Notes under the pieces: model-generated
Databases searched by the model: none
Seen by the model: the letters and a program-made list of their open reading frames with translations, nothing else
What the model was told of the DNA's origin: nothing
Position numbers and translations under genes: made by a program
Assembly: GCF_020907245.1 (NCBI RefSeq)
Contig: NZ_JAJJWH010000011.1
Location: 62,001 to 126,000, forward strand
Source of the DNA: Pontibacter harenae
Lineage (GTDB): Bacteria; Bacteroidota; Bacteroidia; Cytophagales; Hymenobacteraceae
Reading direction: 5' to 3'
DNA length: 64,000 nt
In this document: piece by piece, positions 1 through 8,205 of the stretch
Numbering within the stretch: position 1 is the stretch's first letter
Layout: every line of letters starts with the position of its first letter

Positions 1-108
1 ACAGGAACTTAGCATAGGCAATCCGATAGCAGTAGAACCAAGCACTAACGAAAATCCTCTGATAAATTTGCGGCGGTTTTGGTTGTTGGGGTAGTTGTTC
101 TTTTTCAT
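1..108 (-). CDS. N-terminus of a Tat-exported lipoprotein (partial, cut by window edge)
   Basis: The first 36 codons of a minus-strand gene are visible, starting at the ATG at 108 and running off the left edge. The N-terminus is polar and holds a twin-arginine motif (NRRKFIRGF), followed by a hydrophobic stretch and a lipobox-like LSSC ending at residue 36. This arrangement means export by the Tat system as a folded protein, then lipidation. In Bacteroidota, Tat signals of this kind often precede Gfo/Idh/MocA-type oxidoreductases or sugar-phosphate isomerase-like proteins, but the catalytic part lies outside the window, so no function is assigned. It is divergent from the symporter at 493. 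Confidence 0.7.
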   Translation of the reverse strand, partial: MKKNNYPNNQNRRKFIRGFSLVLGSTAIGLPMLSSC

Positions 109-492
109 AATTTTAGAAAGTATGGAATATTAAGACACTTCTACATAAGTAACTGGATGGAATTACATTAAACAATATTTAGCACCTGATAAATTGTTGT
201 GAAATGCATGTAGAAAGCTTTTATAGTTTCTTTTTACATCATACCACTCCAATACTTTTGGACACGGATTGTTTAAACTAATTAGGTGCCCTTACTTATA
301 AGTTTTTTCCTTAAAAAGGTTTGCTTATTCTATGCTTACGAAAGCATTACAAGTTTTTAATTGCTGTTTTAACATTCAAATCCATCGCTAAAAGTGATAC
401 CTGCACAACGCGCTCTGCCATACATAGTGCTAAATTTCACCTCTTAAAAATTGTTTTTATACCTATTTTAGCCGCAAATCCTGAATACGTAA
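109..492. other. Intergenic region between divergent genes
   Basis: This AT-rich 384-bp spacer separates the minus-strand Tat lipoprotein from the plus-strand symporter. It contains one good plus-strand promoter word (253-260). A 118-codon open frame starting at 321 overlaps the symporter N-terminus in another frame, has no recognisable features and is not annotated. I see no structured RNA or repeat. Confidence 0.4.
253..260 (+). promoter_or_regulatory. Candidate Bacteroidota -7 promoter element upstream of symporter
   Basis: TACTTTTG matches the Bacteroidota sigma-factor -7 consensus TAnnTTTG. A T-rich word at 231-234 lies 18 nt upstream, where the -33 element is expected. The implied leader to the symporter start at 493 is about 225 nt, which is long, so a closer promoter may also exist. 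Confidence 0.4.
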
Positions 493-1896
493 ATGCTGAT
501 ATTCTTCATTCTGCTCTACTTGCTGGGCAACGTTGGTATAGGTTATTGGGCTTCGCGCAAAGTCAAGAATACACAAGACTTTTTACTCGCTGGCCGCAGA
601 TTACCATTTCACATTTCGACAGCAGTTGTGTTTGCCACTTGGTTTGGTTCCGAAACACTGCTTGGTGCCTCTTCTGAGTTTGCGGCCAATGGTTTACTCG
701 GTGTAATTGAAGACCCGTTTGGAGCTGCCCTATGCCTGGTGCTGGTGGGCTTTTTCTTCGCTAAAAAACTCTACCGCCTCAACCTGCTCACCATCGGCGA
801 CTACTATCGCATCCGCTATAACAGAACTACAGAAATAGTATCTTCATTTTTTATGGTGATTTCTTACTTCGGCTGGATTGCGGCCCAAATGGTTGCTCTG
901 GGTATTGTGATGAACCAAGTACTTGGCACCTCCACAGTAGCAGGTATCATAATCGGATCGCTGATGGTAGTTGGCTATACTTTCCTGGGCGGCATGTGGT
1001 CTGTTTCTATCACAGATTTTGTGCAGATGCTAATGATTGTAGGCGGCCTTATATTGATTACAACCTCAGTGATGATGCAAGTGCCAATGGAACAGGTTAC
1101 AGCACAGTTGCCAGATAACTTTTTCCAGTTAACACCAACTGAAGGCGGCGCTGAAAGCTGGCTCAACTATATAGCACTCTGGATTACAATTGGATTAGGC
1201 TCTATTCCGCAACAAGATGTTTTTCAGCGGGTAATGTCTGCAAAGTCGGAACGTATCGCCGTAGCTTCTTCTATCTCGGCGGGATTTCTATACTTAACGG
1301 TTGCTTTCCTGCCTTTGGTGCTGGCCTTGTACGCAAAAACGCTGCATCCAGAATTAATGGCCCAGGATGCTCAACTGCTAGTGCCAGGGCTAATTCTGAA
1401 CTTTTCTCCTCTTTGGATGAAAGTACTGTTTTTCGGAGCTCTACTTTCAGCCATTATCAGTACGGCCAGTGGTGCTATTTTGGCACCAGCCTCTATTCTG
1501 AGCGAAAACATGCTAAAGCCTTTCTTTAAGAACATAAACGATAAACAGCTGTTGCTGCTTTCCAGGATGTGTGTACTGTTAGTTGCCGTGGTTTCCTTGG
1601 GCATGGCCTTGATGCGCAGCAACATTTATGAACTGGTAAGCGAGTCATCAGCTTTAAGCTTGGTAAGCTTGTTTGTACCCTTGGTGGCAGGTTTGTATTG
1701 GCGAAAAACAACAGCTACTGCCGCTATCTTTTCCATTCTGACGGGTATGGGAACATGGTTACTTGCAATGGCCTTAGCTACAGAAGTTAACCCGATGTTG
1801 TACGGTTTGGCAGGAAGTATAGCTGGCTTATTCATCGGAATGCTGTGGCCCTCGAATAGTAACTCCTATAAAGCTGACATCTCCTCCCAAAGCTGA
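493..1896 (+). CDS. Sodium:solute symporter (SSS family)
   Basis: The 467-residue product is almost entirely hydrophobic, with about 12-13 predicted membrane segments. It has the family hallmarks near the N-terminus: a first helix, then a KNTQDFLLAGRRLP loop and a FATWFGSETLLG helix. An LNLLTIGDYYR loop follows the third segment, as in SSS proteins. Such carriers couple sodium entry to uptake of a small solute (sugar, amino acid, carboxylate or similar); the substrate cannot be read from the sequence. The start at 493 puts the first helix directly at the N-terminus, as is normal for the family. The stop codon lies 6 bp from the convergent stop of the lipoprotein gene. Confidence 0.85.
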   Translation: MLIFFILLYLLGNVGIGYWASRKVKNTQDFLLAGRRLPFHISTAVVFATWFGSETLLGASSEFAANGLLGVIEDPFGAALCLVLVGFFFAKKLYRLNLLTIGDYYRIRYNRTTEIVSSFFMVISYFGWIAAQMVALGIVMNQVLGTSTVAGIIIGSLMVVGYTFLGGMWSVSITDFVQMLMIVGGLILITTSVMMQVPMEQVTAQLPDNFFQLTPTEGGAESWLNYIALWITIGLGSIPQQDVFQRVMSAKSERIAVASSISAGFLYLTVAFLPLVLALYAKTLHPELMAQDAQLLVPGLILNFSPLWMKVLFFGALLSAIISTASGAILAPASILSENMLKPFFKNINDKQLLLLSRMCVLLVAVVSLGMALMRSNIYELVSESSALSLVSLFVPLVAGLYWRKTTATAAIFSILTGMGTWLLAMALATEVNPMLYGLAGSIAGLFIGMLWPSNSNSYKADISSQS

Positions 1897-1902
1897 GCCA
1901 TC

Positions 1903-2502
1903 TCACACATTTTCGTTCTGAGGCTTGCTTACCGTGATGTAGTTTGGAGCTGTAATATTACCTACAGGCGTTTTTACGGTTGGCTTTATTTGAAAAGTTA
2001 TGTGCTGCTTCAAGTTTGCATTCCTGCTGACAAGATTAATAATCCTGTTCAAGCCTTCATAATTTGGCTGTCCGTCTACCTCGGTAAGCTGTACTGGCGT
2101 TTGAATTGGTAATGTGTTCAAACCTTCTTCCAATACCATAGTTTCGTCTACTGTACCAGTCATAGCCTCTTTACCATCAATCAGCAAGAGCCACTGGAGC
2201 TTTGTCAGGGTTAGCTTACTATCCTGATTTGCGTCGGGTAGCTCTACACGTAATAAAAGGATTGCTCCCATCTGTAGCCTGTTGGTGGTAACTGCCGTCA
2301 ACAAACTGTCACGCTCACTGGTTGATAAGCCTTGTTCTGTCTGCAAACGCTTATCCAGGTCTACGCCATTAAGCTTTACGTTCTCAACCCCTTCCAGCCT
2401 ATAATTTGCTTCAGTAAACGCTTTAATATCCTGCACTTGTTTGCAGCCATGGCCTGCGAAGATCAGGAGCAGCACTAGAACTAAGTATAATTGTTTCTTC
2501 AT
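1903..2502 (-). CDS. Putative lipoprotein, LEA14/WHy-like
   Basis: This 199-residue protein starts MKKQLYLVLVLLLIFAGHGC, a lipoprotein signal with the lipidated cysteine at residue 20. The mature part (NVKLNGVDLDKRL..., then alternating hydrophobic strands) looks like a beta-sandwich and recalls LEA14/WHy-type lipoproteins of Bacteroidota, but this is only a resemblance by eye. It is a single gene, convergent with the symporter, and probably anchored in the periplasm or outer membrane. No catalytic motif is seen. Confidence 0.65.
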   Translation of the reverse strand: MKKQLYLVLVLLLIFAGHGCKQVQDIKAFTEANYRLEGVENVKLNGVDLDKRLQTEQGLSTSERDSLLTAVTTNRLQMGAILLLRVELPDANQDSKLTLTKLQWLLLIDGKEAMTGTVDETMVLEEGLNTLPIQTPVQLTEVDGQPNYEGLNRIINLVSRNANLKQHITFQIKPTVKTPVGNITAPNYITVSKPQNENV

Positions 2503-2593
2503 AAATCTTATACAGTTTGGCCTCTATAAGCACAAAACTTACAGCAGATTTTACTTACATACCTTCAAAAAGCTCAAGCTATACGGGTAATAA

Positions 2594-2618
2594 AAAGCGT
2601 GGCTGAAGGCCACGCTTT
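2594..2618 (-). terminator. Intrinsic terminator of the alcohol dehydrogenase operon
   Basis: A perfect 10-bp stem AAAGCGTGGC / GCCACGCTTT (2594-2603 with 2609-2618) encloses a 5-nt loop. On the minus strand it is followed by a T-rich run. It lies just downstream of the stop at 2637. Confidence 0.8.
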
Positions 2619-2636
2619 AAACACACACAGCTAAAT

Positions 2637-3806
2637 TCATGGTGCGAAAACCACTCGCATGCAATTGTCAGTTTTCTCTTTGAACATCTTATACCCTTCT
2701 GGCCCCTGGTCCAGCGACCATTTATGTGTGAGCAGATATGCAGGGTCGACCTGTCCGTCCGCTACAATGTCCAGCAGCTTTGGTATATACTTCTGCGCAA
2801 ACATCTGGCCCATTCTAAAAGTAAGGGCTTTGTTCATGGCGGCACCCATCGGGAATTTATCAAGCAAGCCACCGTATACTCCCACAATAGAAATGGTACC
2901 GCCTTTACGACATGCCATAATTGCCTGGCGGAGCACAGCAGGCCTGTCTGTTTGCAGTCTTACCGCTTGCTTGGCTCTGTCGTAGTACTGTTCTACTCCT
3001 GTTGTGTGGGCTTCCATGCCTACGGCGTCTATACAGCGGTCGGGTCCTCTGCCTCCTGTCATTTCCCGCAAGGCTTCAAGTATATCTACTTCTTCGTAGT
3101 TCAGCACTTCGGCCTTAGCATATAGCTTCGCCATCGCCAAACGCTCAGGAAAGCGATCAATGGCTATCACTCGGCCAGCACCCAATAGCCAGGCACTCTG
3201 CATCGCCATTTGTCCTACGCCGCCTGCGCCCCATACTACCACCGTATCGCCTGGTTCTATCCCGCACATATCTGCAGCCATATACCCTGTCGGAAAGGCA
3301 TCAGAAGTAAATACCGCCGACTCATCTTTGATTCCTTCTGGTACTTTAAAAGAACCTGTATCAGCGTAAGGTACCCGAATATACTCAGCATGGCTTCCTG
3401 CATACCCACCAAAGGCATGCGAATAACCAAAAATACCTGCTCCTGCATAGCCATACGCCTTCTCCAATATCTCAGGATGAGTGTTGGAGTTATCACACAG
3501 CGACCATTGATCTGTCTGACAGAATTCGCAGCCTCCGCAGCCTAAAACCGATCCGACCACCACACGGTCACCCTTTTTCAGCTTTGTTACTTCTGGCCCG
3601 ACTTCTACCACTTCCCCCATAAACTCATGGCCGATAATATCTCCCTCGCGCATAGCAGGCACATACCCATCGAGCAGGTGCAAGTCAGAACCACATACAG
3701 ACGACATCGTTACACGAACAATAGCATCACCCGGGTTTAGTATAGAAGGATCTGGTACACGTTCTACATTAAGTTTATTAATGCCATTCCAGCATAGTGC
3801 TTTCAT
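2637..3806 (-). CDS. Zinc-dependent alcohol dehydrogenase (formaldehyde dehydrogenase-like MDR)
   Basis: This 389-residue medium-chain dehydrogenase has the catalytic zinc ligands Cys38 and His60/Glu61 (GHEF motif). Structural zinc cysteines are at 90, 93, 96 and 104, and a Rossmann motif GAGGVG lies at about 193-198. The long insertion after the structural zinc site and the overall length match the glutathione-independent formaldehyde dehydrogenase-like / threonine-dehydrogenase-like branch. It should oxidise an alcohol or aldehyde with NAD(P); the substrate is not predictable. It lies 31 bp downstream of the SRPBCC gene on the same strand, and the two probably form an operon ending at the hairpin at 2594-2618. 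Confidence 0.85.
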   Translation of the reverse strand: MKALCWNGINKLNVERVPDPSILNPGDAIVRVTMSSVCGSDLHLLDGYVPAMREGDIIGHEFMGEVVEVGPEVTKLKKGDRVVVGSVLGCGGCEFCQTDQWSLCDNSNTHPEILEKAYGYAGAGIFGYSHAFGGYAGSHAEYIRVPYADTGSFKVPEGIKDESAVFTSDAFPTGYMAADMCGIEPGDTVVVWGAGGVGQMAMQSAWLLGAGRVIAIDRFPERLAMAKLYAKAEVLNYEEVDILEALREMTGGRGPDRCIDAVGMEAHTTGVEQYYDRAKQAVRLQTDRPAVLRQAIMACRKGGTISIVGVYGGLLDKFPMGAAMNKALTFRMGQMFAQKYIPKLLDIVADGQVDPAYLLTHKWSLDQGPEGYKMFKEKTDNCMRVVFAP

Positions 3807-3837
3807 AGTTTTATTTTTAAGGTTAGATAATGCTCAA

Positions 3838-4599
3838 CTAATAATTTTTGCTTGTTCTTCCAGATGGCTGGCCTTCAATTATTGGTATTTCTCCTGTTTC
3901 CAGTAAGCGTTTAAAGCGACGCAAATCCTCTTGCACCATTTGCTCGAACAAAGGATTCATCATTTTAGCTGCCAGTCCACCTACAGATCCTACAGGAGGA
4001 CGGTAAGAAATAATAGCCTGCACAACAGTACCTCTATCCTGTGGCGCATCCATAAAACGGACTTCACCTGCATTGTCTATAGTGGAATTAGGTAAAGACT
4101 GCCACGCCAAAAGCGTGTTTTCCTCTTCTTGAATGATATCTGCATCCCACTCAACTGTACCAACCCCACCAGGAACCTTAGCTACCCAATGCGAACGCTT
4201 TGGTCCTAGCTGCCGCACATCCTGCAGGTGTTCCATAAAGTTCGGGAGGTTCTCTAACCGTCGCCAGTATTGGTACACTTCTGCACGAGGCTTTCTAATG
4301 GTTAGGCTGCGTGTAATTTGAATTAAAATGCTTTCGCTGTCAGCTGTATCACGTCCAGCCACTTCGTTAACAGGGCAATAACCTGTTGCTCCTCTAAAAA
4401 GTAAGGCTCCACCAGCCACGGCCATCGCTATACCTGCCGTATCCAGCTTTTTCAGTCCATAGTAAGTCAGCAAGGCTCCACCCAGTGCAGATATAATGCG
4501 CTCTGTTGTACCCACATTAATTTGGCTTGAGCCAGTTAAAGGAGGATTGATGTGTGCTGTATTTAACAGCTCAGAAAGTTTTGTGTTGAATGTATCCAT
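3838..4599 (-). CDS. DUF2892 / SRPBCC (polyketide cyclase-like) membrane protein
   Basis: The 253-residue product has two parts. Residues about 25-85 look like DUF2892: NVGTTERIISALGG, two short membrane segments and a closing GYCPVNE. Residues about 92-235 are an SRPBCC/START-like lipid- or ligand-binding fold (SLTIRKPRAEVYQYWRR, then LPNFMEHL). This fusion is common in Bacteroidota and other bacteria and often travels with a zinc alcohol dehydrogenase, as here (31-bp gap). The pairing suggests a joint envelope or aldehyde-stress role, but the ligand is unknown. Confidence 0.75.
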   Translation of the reverse strand: MDTFNTKLSELLNTAHINPPLTGSSQINVGTTERIISALGGALLTYYGLKKLDTAGIAMAVAGGALLFRGATGYCPVNEVAGRDTADSESILIQITRSLTIRKPRAEVYQYWRRLENLPNFMEHLQDVRQLGPKRSHWVAKVPGGVGTVEWDADIIQEEENTLLAWQSLPNSTIDNAGEVRFMDAPQDRGTVVQAIISYRPPVGSVGGLAAKMMNPLFEQMVQEDLRRFKRLLETGEIPIIEGQPSGRTSKNY

Positions 4600-4693
4600 A
4601 TTTCATAGTTTTATACTGAATACGTGATAAGCAACTGAATATGTTACTATTATAATATGACACTACCTACGAATGCATAAACTCAGAAAGCAG

Positions 4694-4727
4694 AAAGGCC
4701 GCTCCTGCCTAAGCGGGAACGGCCTTT
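4694..4727. terminator. Hairpin terminator between T9SS remnant and SRPBCC gene
   Basis: AAAGGCCG (4694-4701) pairs with CGGCCTTT (4720-4727), with further imperfect pairing inside. The hairpin lies 33 bp downstream of the stop at 4761 and fits a terminator for that minus-strand gene. Confidence 0.6.
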
Positions 4728-4760
4728 ACTGACACTAATGATATACTGATACTCTATGCG

Positions 4761-5327
4761 TTACCTGACAAGCACCACTCTCTTGTAGAGCACCCCGTTT
4801 GCCGTGGTGAGCCTGCAGAGGTAGACGCCAGTGGCATGGCTGCCCCCGTCGAACTTGAAGCTGTAAGTCTTGCCTGCCTCGGCCTCGCCTTGGTACAGTG
4901 TCTCCACCAGCTCGCCCTGCAGGCTGAACACCTCCAGCTTCATCTTCCCTGACTCCTTCGCCACAAACTCAAGCGTCACGGTCTCGGCAAAAGGGTTGGG
5001 ATAGGCCGTGATAGATTCAGCCGCCTGCAGCTTTACCCCCTCGCTAGCAACAGGTGCCGCAGCCGTGGCCGCCGACACTGCCGTGCCCACTACATTGAAG
5101 CTCTGCTCCACGGGCTCTGCCGTGGCCCAGCGGCCGTTGCCCCACTGCATGGCCTTCACCGTCACAAGGCCTGGGCCTGTCACTGTGAGCACATTGCCAG
5201 ACACCCTGGCTGGGCCGCCGATCACCTGGTATTTCATCGCAAGCCCAGAGGTCGCGCTGGCCTTCAGCTCGAATGGGGCCACGGGGTACATCTGGTCCGC
5301 TATCGGCGCGAAGGTGATTATGACCAA
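4761..5327 (-). pseudogene. Stranded C-terminal part of a T9SS cell-surface protein
   Basis: The 188 readable residues comprise one MBG/Ig-like surface-repeat module (ITFAPIADQMYP... to SFNV, about residues 3-80), a linker, and a complete type IX secretion sorting domain at the C-terminus: YPNPF at about residues 110-114, strand-rich, ending LYKRVVLVR. No signal peptide or real start is present. The first usable codon is TTG at 5327, and in-frame stop TAA at 5379-5381 closes the frame upstream. Proteins of this type are normally hundreds to thousands of residues long with an N-terminal Sec signal. The stretch is clearly more GC-rich than its surroundings. I read it as the 3' remnant of a large adhesin-like gene, or an orphan sorting cassette, not an expressed gene. 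Confidence 0.6.
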
Positions 5328-5512
5328 AGTGCCATTATAACCGTTGCAAAAGCAAAAAGGTAAAAGCCCAAAAAAAATTTAAGATATAACAGACTTTGAA
5401 TCAACACATTCAAAGCCGACACAATATTATATCCTCGGATATCAGTGCACAATACCCATTTATAGGTAGTTTAATATTTTAATATAAATTATAAATATTC
5501 ACCTAAAACTAT

Positions 5513-5546
5513 ATAAAAAAGCCTTGGCTAATTAAAACCAAGGCTT
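5513..5546 (-). terminator. Intrinsic terminator of tex
   Basis: AAGCCTTGG (5519-5527) pairs with CCAAGGCTT (5538-5546). On the minus strand the stem is followed by a run of six T. It lies about 50 bp downstream of the tex stop. A short direct repeat (ATTGCACTTTC at 5558 and 5577) sits between them. Confidence 0.8.
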
Positions 5547-5594
5547 CCCTCTAGATTATTGCACTTTCTCTAGTTTATTGCACTTTCACTTTAC

Positions 5595-7856
5595 TTATTT
5601 AAACATCCCCTTCAGCTTTGCCAGCTTTGCCTGGAAATCATCCATTGGCTCTTCTTCCTTCTCACGGCGATTGCCTTTCTTACCAGAACCGCCTCCACCT
5701 GCTGGTTTGGCAGCATTAGGGTCACCTTTCATGCTTAGCGAGATGCGCTTGCGCGGCACATCCACCTCCAGCACTGTCACCTCTACCTTCTGCCCTACTT
5801 TCACCACATCGTGCGGGTTATTCACAAAACGGTCAGACAGATGGCTTACGTGCACCAAACCGTCCTGGTGAACACCAAGATCGACAAATGCACCGAAGGC
5901 GGTAATGTTGGTTACGATACCTGGCAGCTTCATGCCCTCACGTAAATCTTTTATCTCGTTCACTCCTTCCGTAAAGCTGAAAGCTTCGAAGGTCTGGCGC
6001 GGGTCGCGGCCTGGTTTTGCCAATTCGCTCATGATATCCTGCAGCGTTGGCAGACCTACGGTATCCGTCACGTAGTTCTTCAGGTTAATTTGCTTGCGTA
6101 GCTCCTCTTTCTGCATCAGGTCTTTTACCGTTACTCCCAAGTCTTTCGCCATCTGCTCCACAATTGGGTAGCTTTCAGGGTGTACCGCAGAAGAGTCTAG
6201 CGGATGTGCGGCATCGCGGATACGCAAGAAGCCTGCTGCCTGCTCAAAAGCCTTATCGCCTAAACGTGCCACTTTCTTCAGTTCAGTACGCGTACGGAAC
6301 GGTCCGTTCTGGTTTCTGTATTCCACAATGTTCTGTGCCAGCGCAGGGCCTAAGCCAGAAACATAGGTTAATAATTGCTTGCTGGCGGTGTTCACTTCCA
6401 CACCTACAGCATTCACGCAGCTCATCACCACATCATCCAGCGTATGCTTTAAGGCAGACTGGTCCACGTCGTGCTGGTACTGGCCTACTCCTATACTTTT
6501 CGGGTCTATCTTCACCAGCTCCGCCAATGGGTCCATCAGGCGACGGCCGATAGAAACAGCACCACGAACGGTAACATCATAATCAGGGAATTCCTCACGT
6601 GCAACATCAGAAGCAGAATAAATAGACGCTCCGCTTTCGTTCACCATCACCACCTGCACCGATGCTGGCAGTTTCAGGCTATTCACAAAAGCCTCTGTTT
6701 CGCGGCTGGCCGTGCCATTACCAATCGCAACAGCTTCTACTTCGTAGCGGTCTACCAGGTATTTTACGCTTTGCCCTGCTTCTGCTGCTTTCCCCTGACC
6801 TGTATGCGGATAAACTGTTTCATTATGCAGCAACTTGCCCTGCTTATCCAGCACTACCAGCTTACAACCCGTTCTAAAACCAGGATCCAAGGCCAGTACT
6901 GTTTTCTGGCCCAACGGTGATGACAATAACAACTGGCGCAGGTTATCGGCAAACACACGAATGGCTTCTTCGTCGGCACGTTTCTTAGAGCTTAGGCGCA
7001 CTTCTGTTTCCATGCTCAGCTTCAGCAGGCGCTTAAAGCAATCTTTCGCAGCCAAACGAACCTGCTCCGAAGCGGCATTATTGCCCTTCACAAACATATC
7101 CTCCAGCTTTGCAACGGCTTCTTCCTCGTCAGGTTGAGCAGTCAGCATCAGCACCATTTCGGATTCGCCACGGCGCATGGCCAAAATGCGGTGCGACGGT
7201 GCTTTCTCTATTGGCTCATCCCACTCAAAATAATCTTTGAACTTCTGGCCTTCTTCCTCTTTGCCCATCATCACGCGGCTCTTAAACACACCTTTCTTCT
7301 CGAAAAGCTGGCGCATGGTGGCACGTGCCTCTGCGTTCTCGTTCATCCACTCGGCCATAATGTCGCGGGCACCAGCTAGAGCTGCATCCGTATCTTTTAC
7401 CTCTTTCTCCTCCGAGATATAGTTGGCGGCCTCGCTGGCAACATCAAAGCTTTCCTGCTCAAACAGGCGCTGCGCCAGTGGCTCCAGTCCTTTTTCGCGG
7501 GCGATGGTGGCACGGGTACGGCGCTTCGGCTTGTAAGGCAGGTAAATATCTTCCAGAGCGGTCATGGTTTCGGCCGCCATAATCTGCTCCTCCAGTTCTG
7601 GCGTCAGCTTCTCCTGGTCGCGGATAGATTTTAGTATACTTTCGCGGCGCTTGTCCAACTCACGCAGTTGCTCCATCCTGTCGCGGATGGCAGCTACCTG
7701 CACCTCGTCTAGCGAGCCTGTTACTTCTTTTCGGTAACGTGAGATAAAAGGCACCGTTGCTCCCTCGTCTAGCAAAGTAGCGGTTGCCTCCACTTGCTTG
7801 ATTGTAATAGCAAGCTCTGTGGCAATTTTTAATAAATGATTGATATTGGGTTCCAT
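5595..7856 (-). CDS. tex: Tex-family transcription accessory / S1 RNA-binding protein
   Basis: The product has 753 residues, close to the usual Tex length of about 720-780. The order of parts is as in the family: an N-terminal helical region (ITIKQVEATATLLDEGATVPFISRYRKE at the very start is diagnostic), a YqgF/RNase H-like core (VLALDPGFRTGCKLVVLD), helix-hairpin-helix motifs (VSGLGPALAQNIVEYR), and a C-terminal S1 domain (GIVTNITAFGAFVDLGVHQDGL). The S1 domain is followed by a short glycine/lysine-rich linker and tail. Tex binds nucleic acid in the cytoplasm and affects transcription and stress tolerance. The gene stands alone with its own terminator; a candidate promoter lies at 7999-8006. 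Confidence 0.95.
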   Translation of the reverse strand: MEPNINHLLKIATELAITIKQVEATATLLDEGATVPFISRYRKEVTGSLDEVQVAAIRDRMEQLRELDKRRESILKSIRDQEKLTPELEEQIMAAETMTALEDIYLPYKPKRRTRATIAREKGLEPLAQRLFEQESFDVASEAANYISEEKEVKDTDAALAGARDIMAEWMNENAEARATMRQLFEKKGVFKSRVMMGKEEEGQKFKDYFEWDEPIEKAPSHRILAMRRGESEMVLMLTAQPDEEEAVAKLEDMFVKGNNAASEQVRLAAKDCFKRLLKLSMETEVRLSSKKRADEEAIRVFADNLRQLLLSSPLGQKTVLALDPGFRTGCKLVVLDKQGKLLHNETVYPHTGQGKAAEAGQSVKYLVDRYEVEAVAIGNGTASRETEAFVNSLKLPASVQVVMVNESGASIYSASDVAREEFPDYDVTVRGAVSIGRRLMDPLAELVKIDPKSIGVGQYQHDVDQSALKHTLDDVVMSCVNAVGVEVNTASKQLLTYVSGLGPALAQNIVEYRNQNGPFRTRTELKKVARLGDKAFEQAAGFLRIRDAAHPLDSSAVHPESYPIVEQMAKDLGVTVKDLMQKEELRKQINLKNYVTDTVGLPTLQDIMSELAKPGRDPRQTFEAFSFTEGVNEIKDLREGMKLPGIVTNITAFGAFVDLGVHQDGLVHVSHLSDRFVNNPHDVVKVGQKVEVTVLEVDVPRKRISLSMKGDPNAAKPAGGGGSGKKGNRREKEEEPMDDFQAKLAKLKGMFK

Positions 7857-8205
7857 ATGTAAATTTGATACTGGTCTCAGTAGATAGATTGGAAAGGCGG
7901 AATCGCCAGAAAATTCAGAAAGTTAATAGATAAGTTTCTCCTGTCTTGCCTTCCCCTCTTTAAGCATACCGCTTGGATGGATTATTATTAGTGAGCACCA
8001 AATTTAAGGATAATGCCTAAATGAGAAAATTTCCTTTAGATTAAATTCACGTCTGCTGTTTCAAAGCATAGGATGAAACACAGATATGTTATTAAATACT
8101 CATTTTTTGTAACGTAAAAACACCAATCAATAGGTAGATAGGATAGGCCTCATCATAACCTTCATAAAATATCACTTTTTACATTAATAGCGTTAATTTG
8201 CATAC
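7857..8205. other. Divergent intergenic region between tex and ceramidase-like gene
   Basis: This AT-rich 349-bp spacer holds promoters for both sides. A clear minus-strand -7 word is at 7999-8006. For the plus-strand gene I see only imperfect matches near 8188-8198. No repeat or structured RNA is evident. Confidence 0.4.
7999..8006 (-). promoter_or_regulatory. Candidate -7 element for tex
   Basis: The minus strand reads TAAATTTG, matching TAnnTTTG, about 140 bp upstream of the tex start codon. No convincing -33 TTG is seen at the standard distance. Confidence 0.35.

Noticed and set aside
321-677. 118-codon open frame upstream of and overlapping the symporter
   Set aside because: It overlaps the strongly supported symporter start in another frame and has no family features or good start context.
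5557-5590. Short direct repeat ATTGCACTTTC as an insertion footprint
   Set aside because: It is too short, with no element between the copies.
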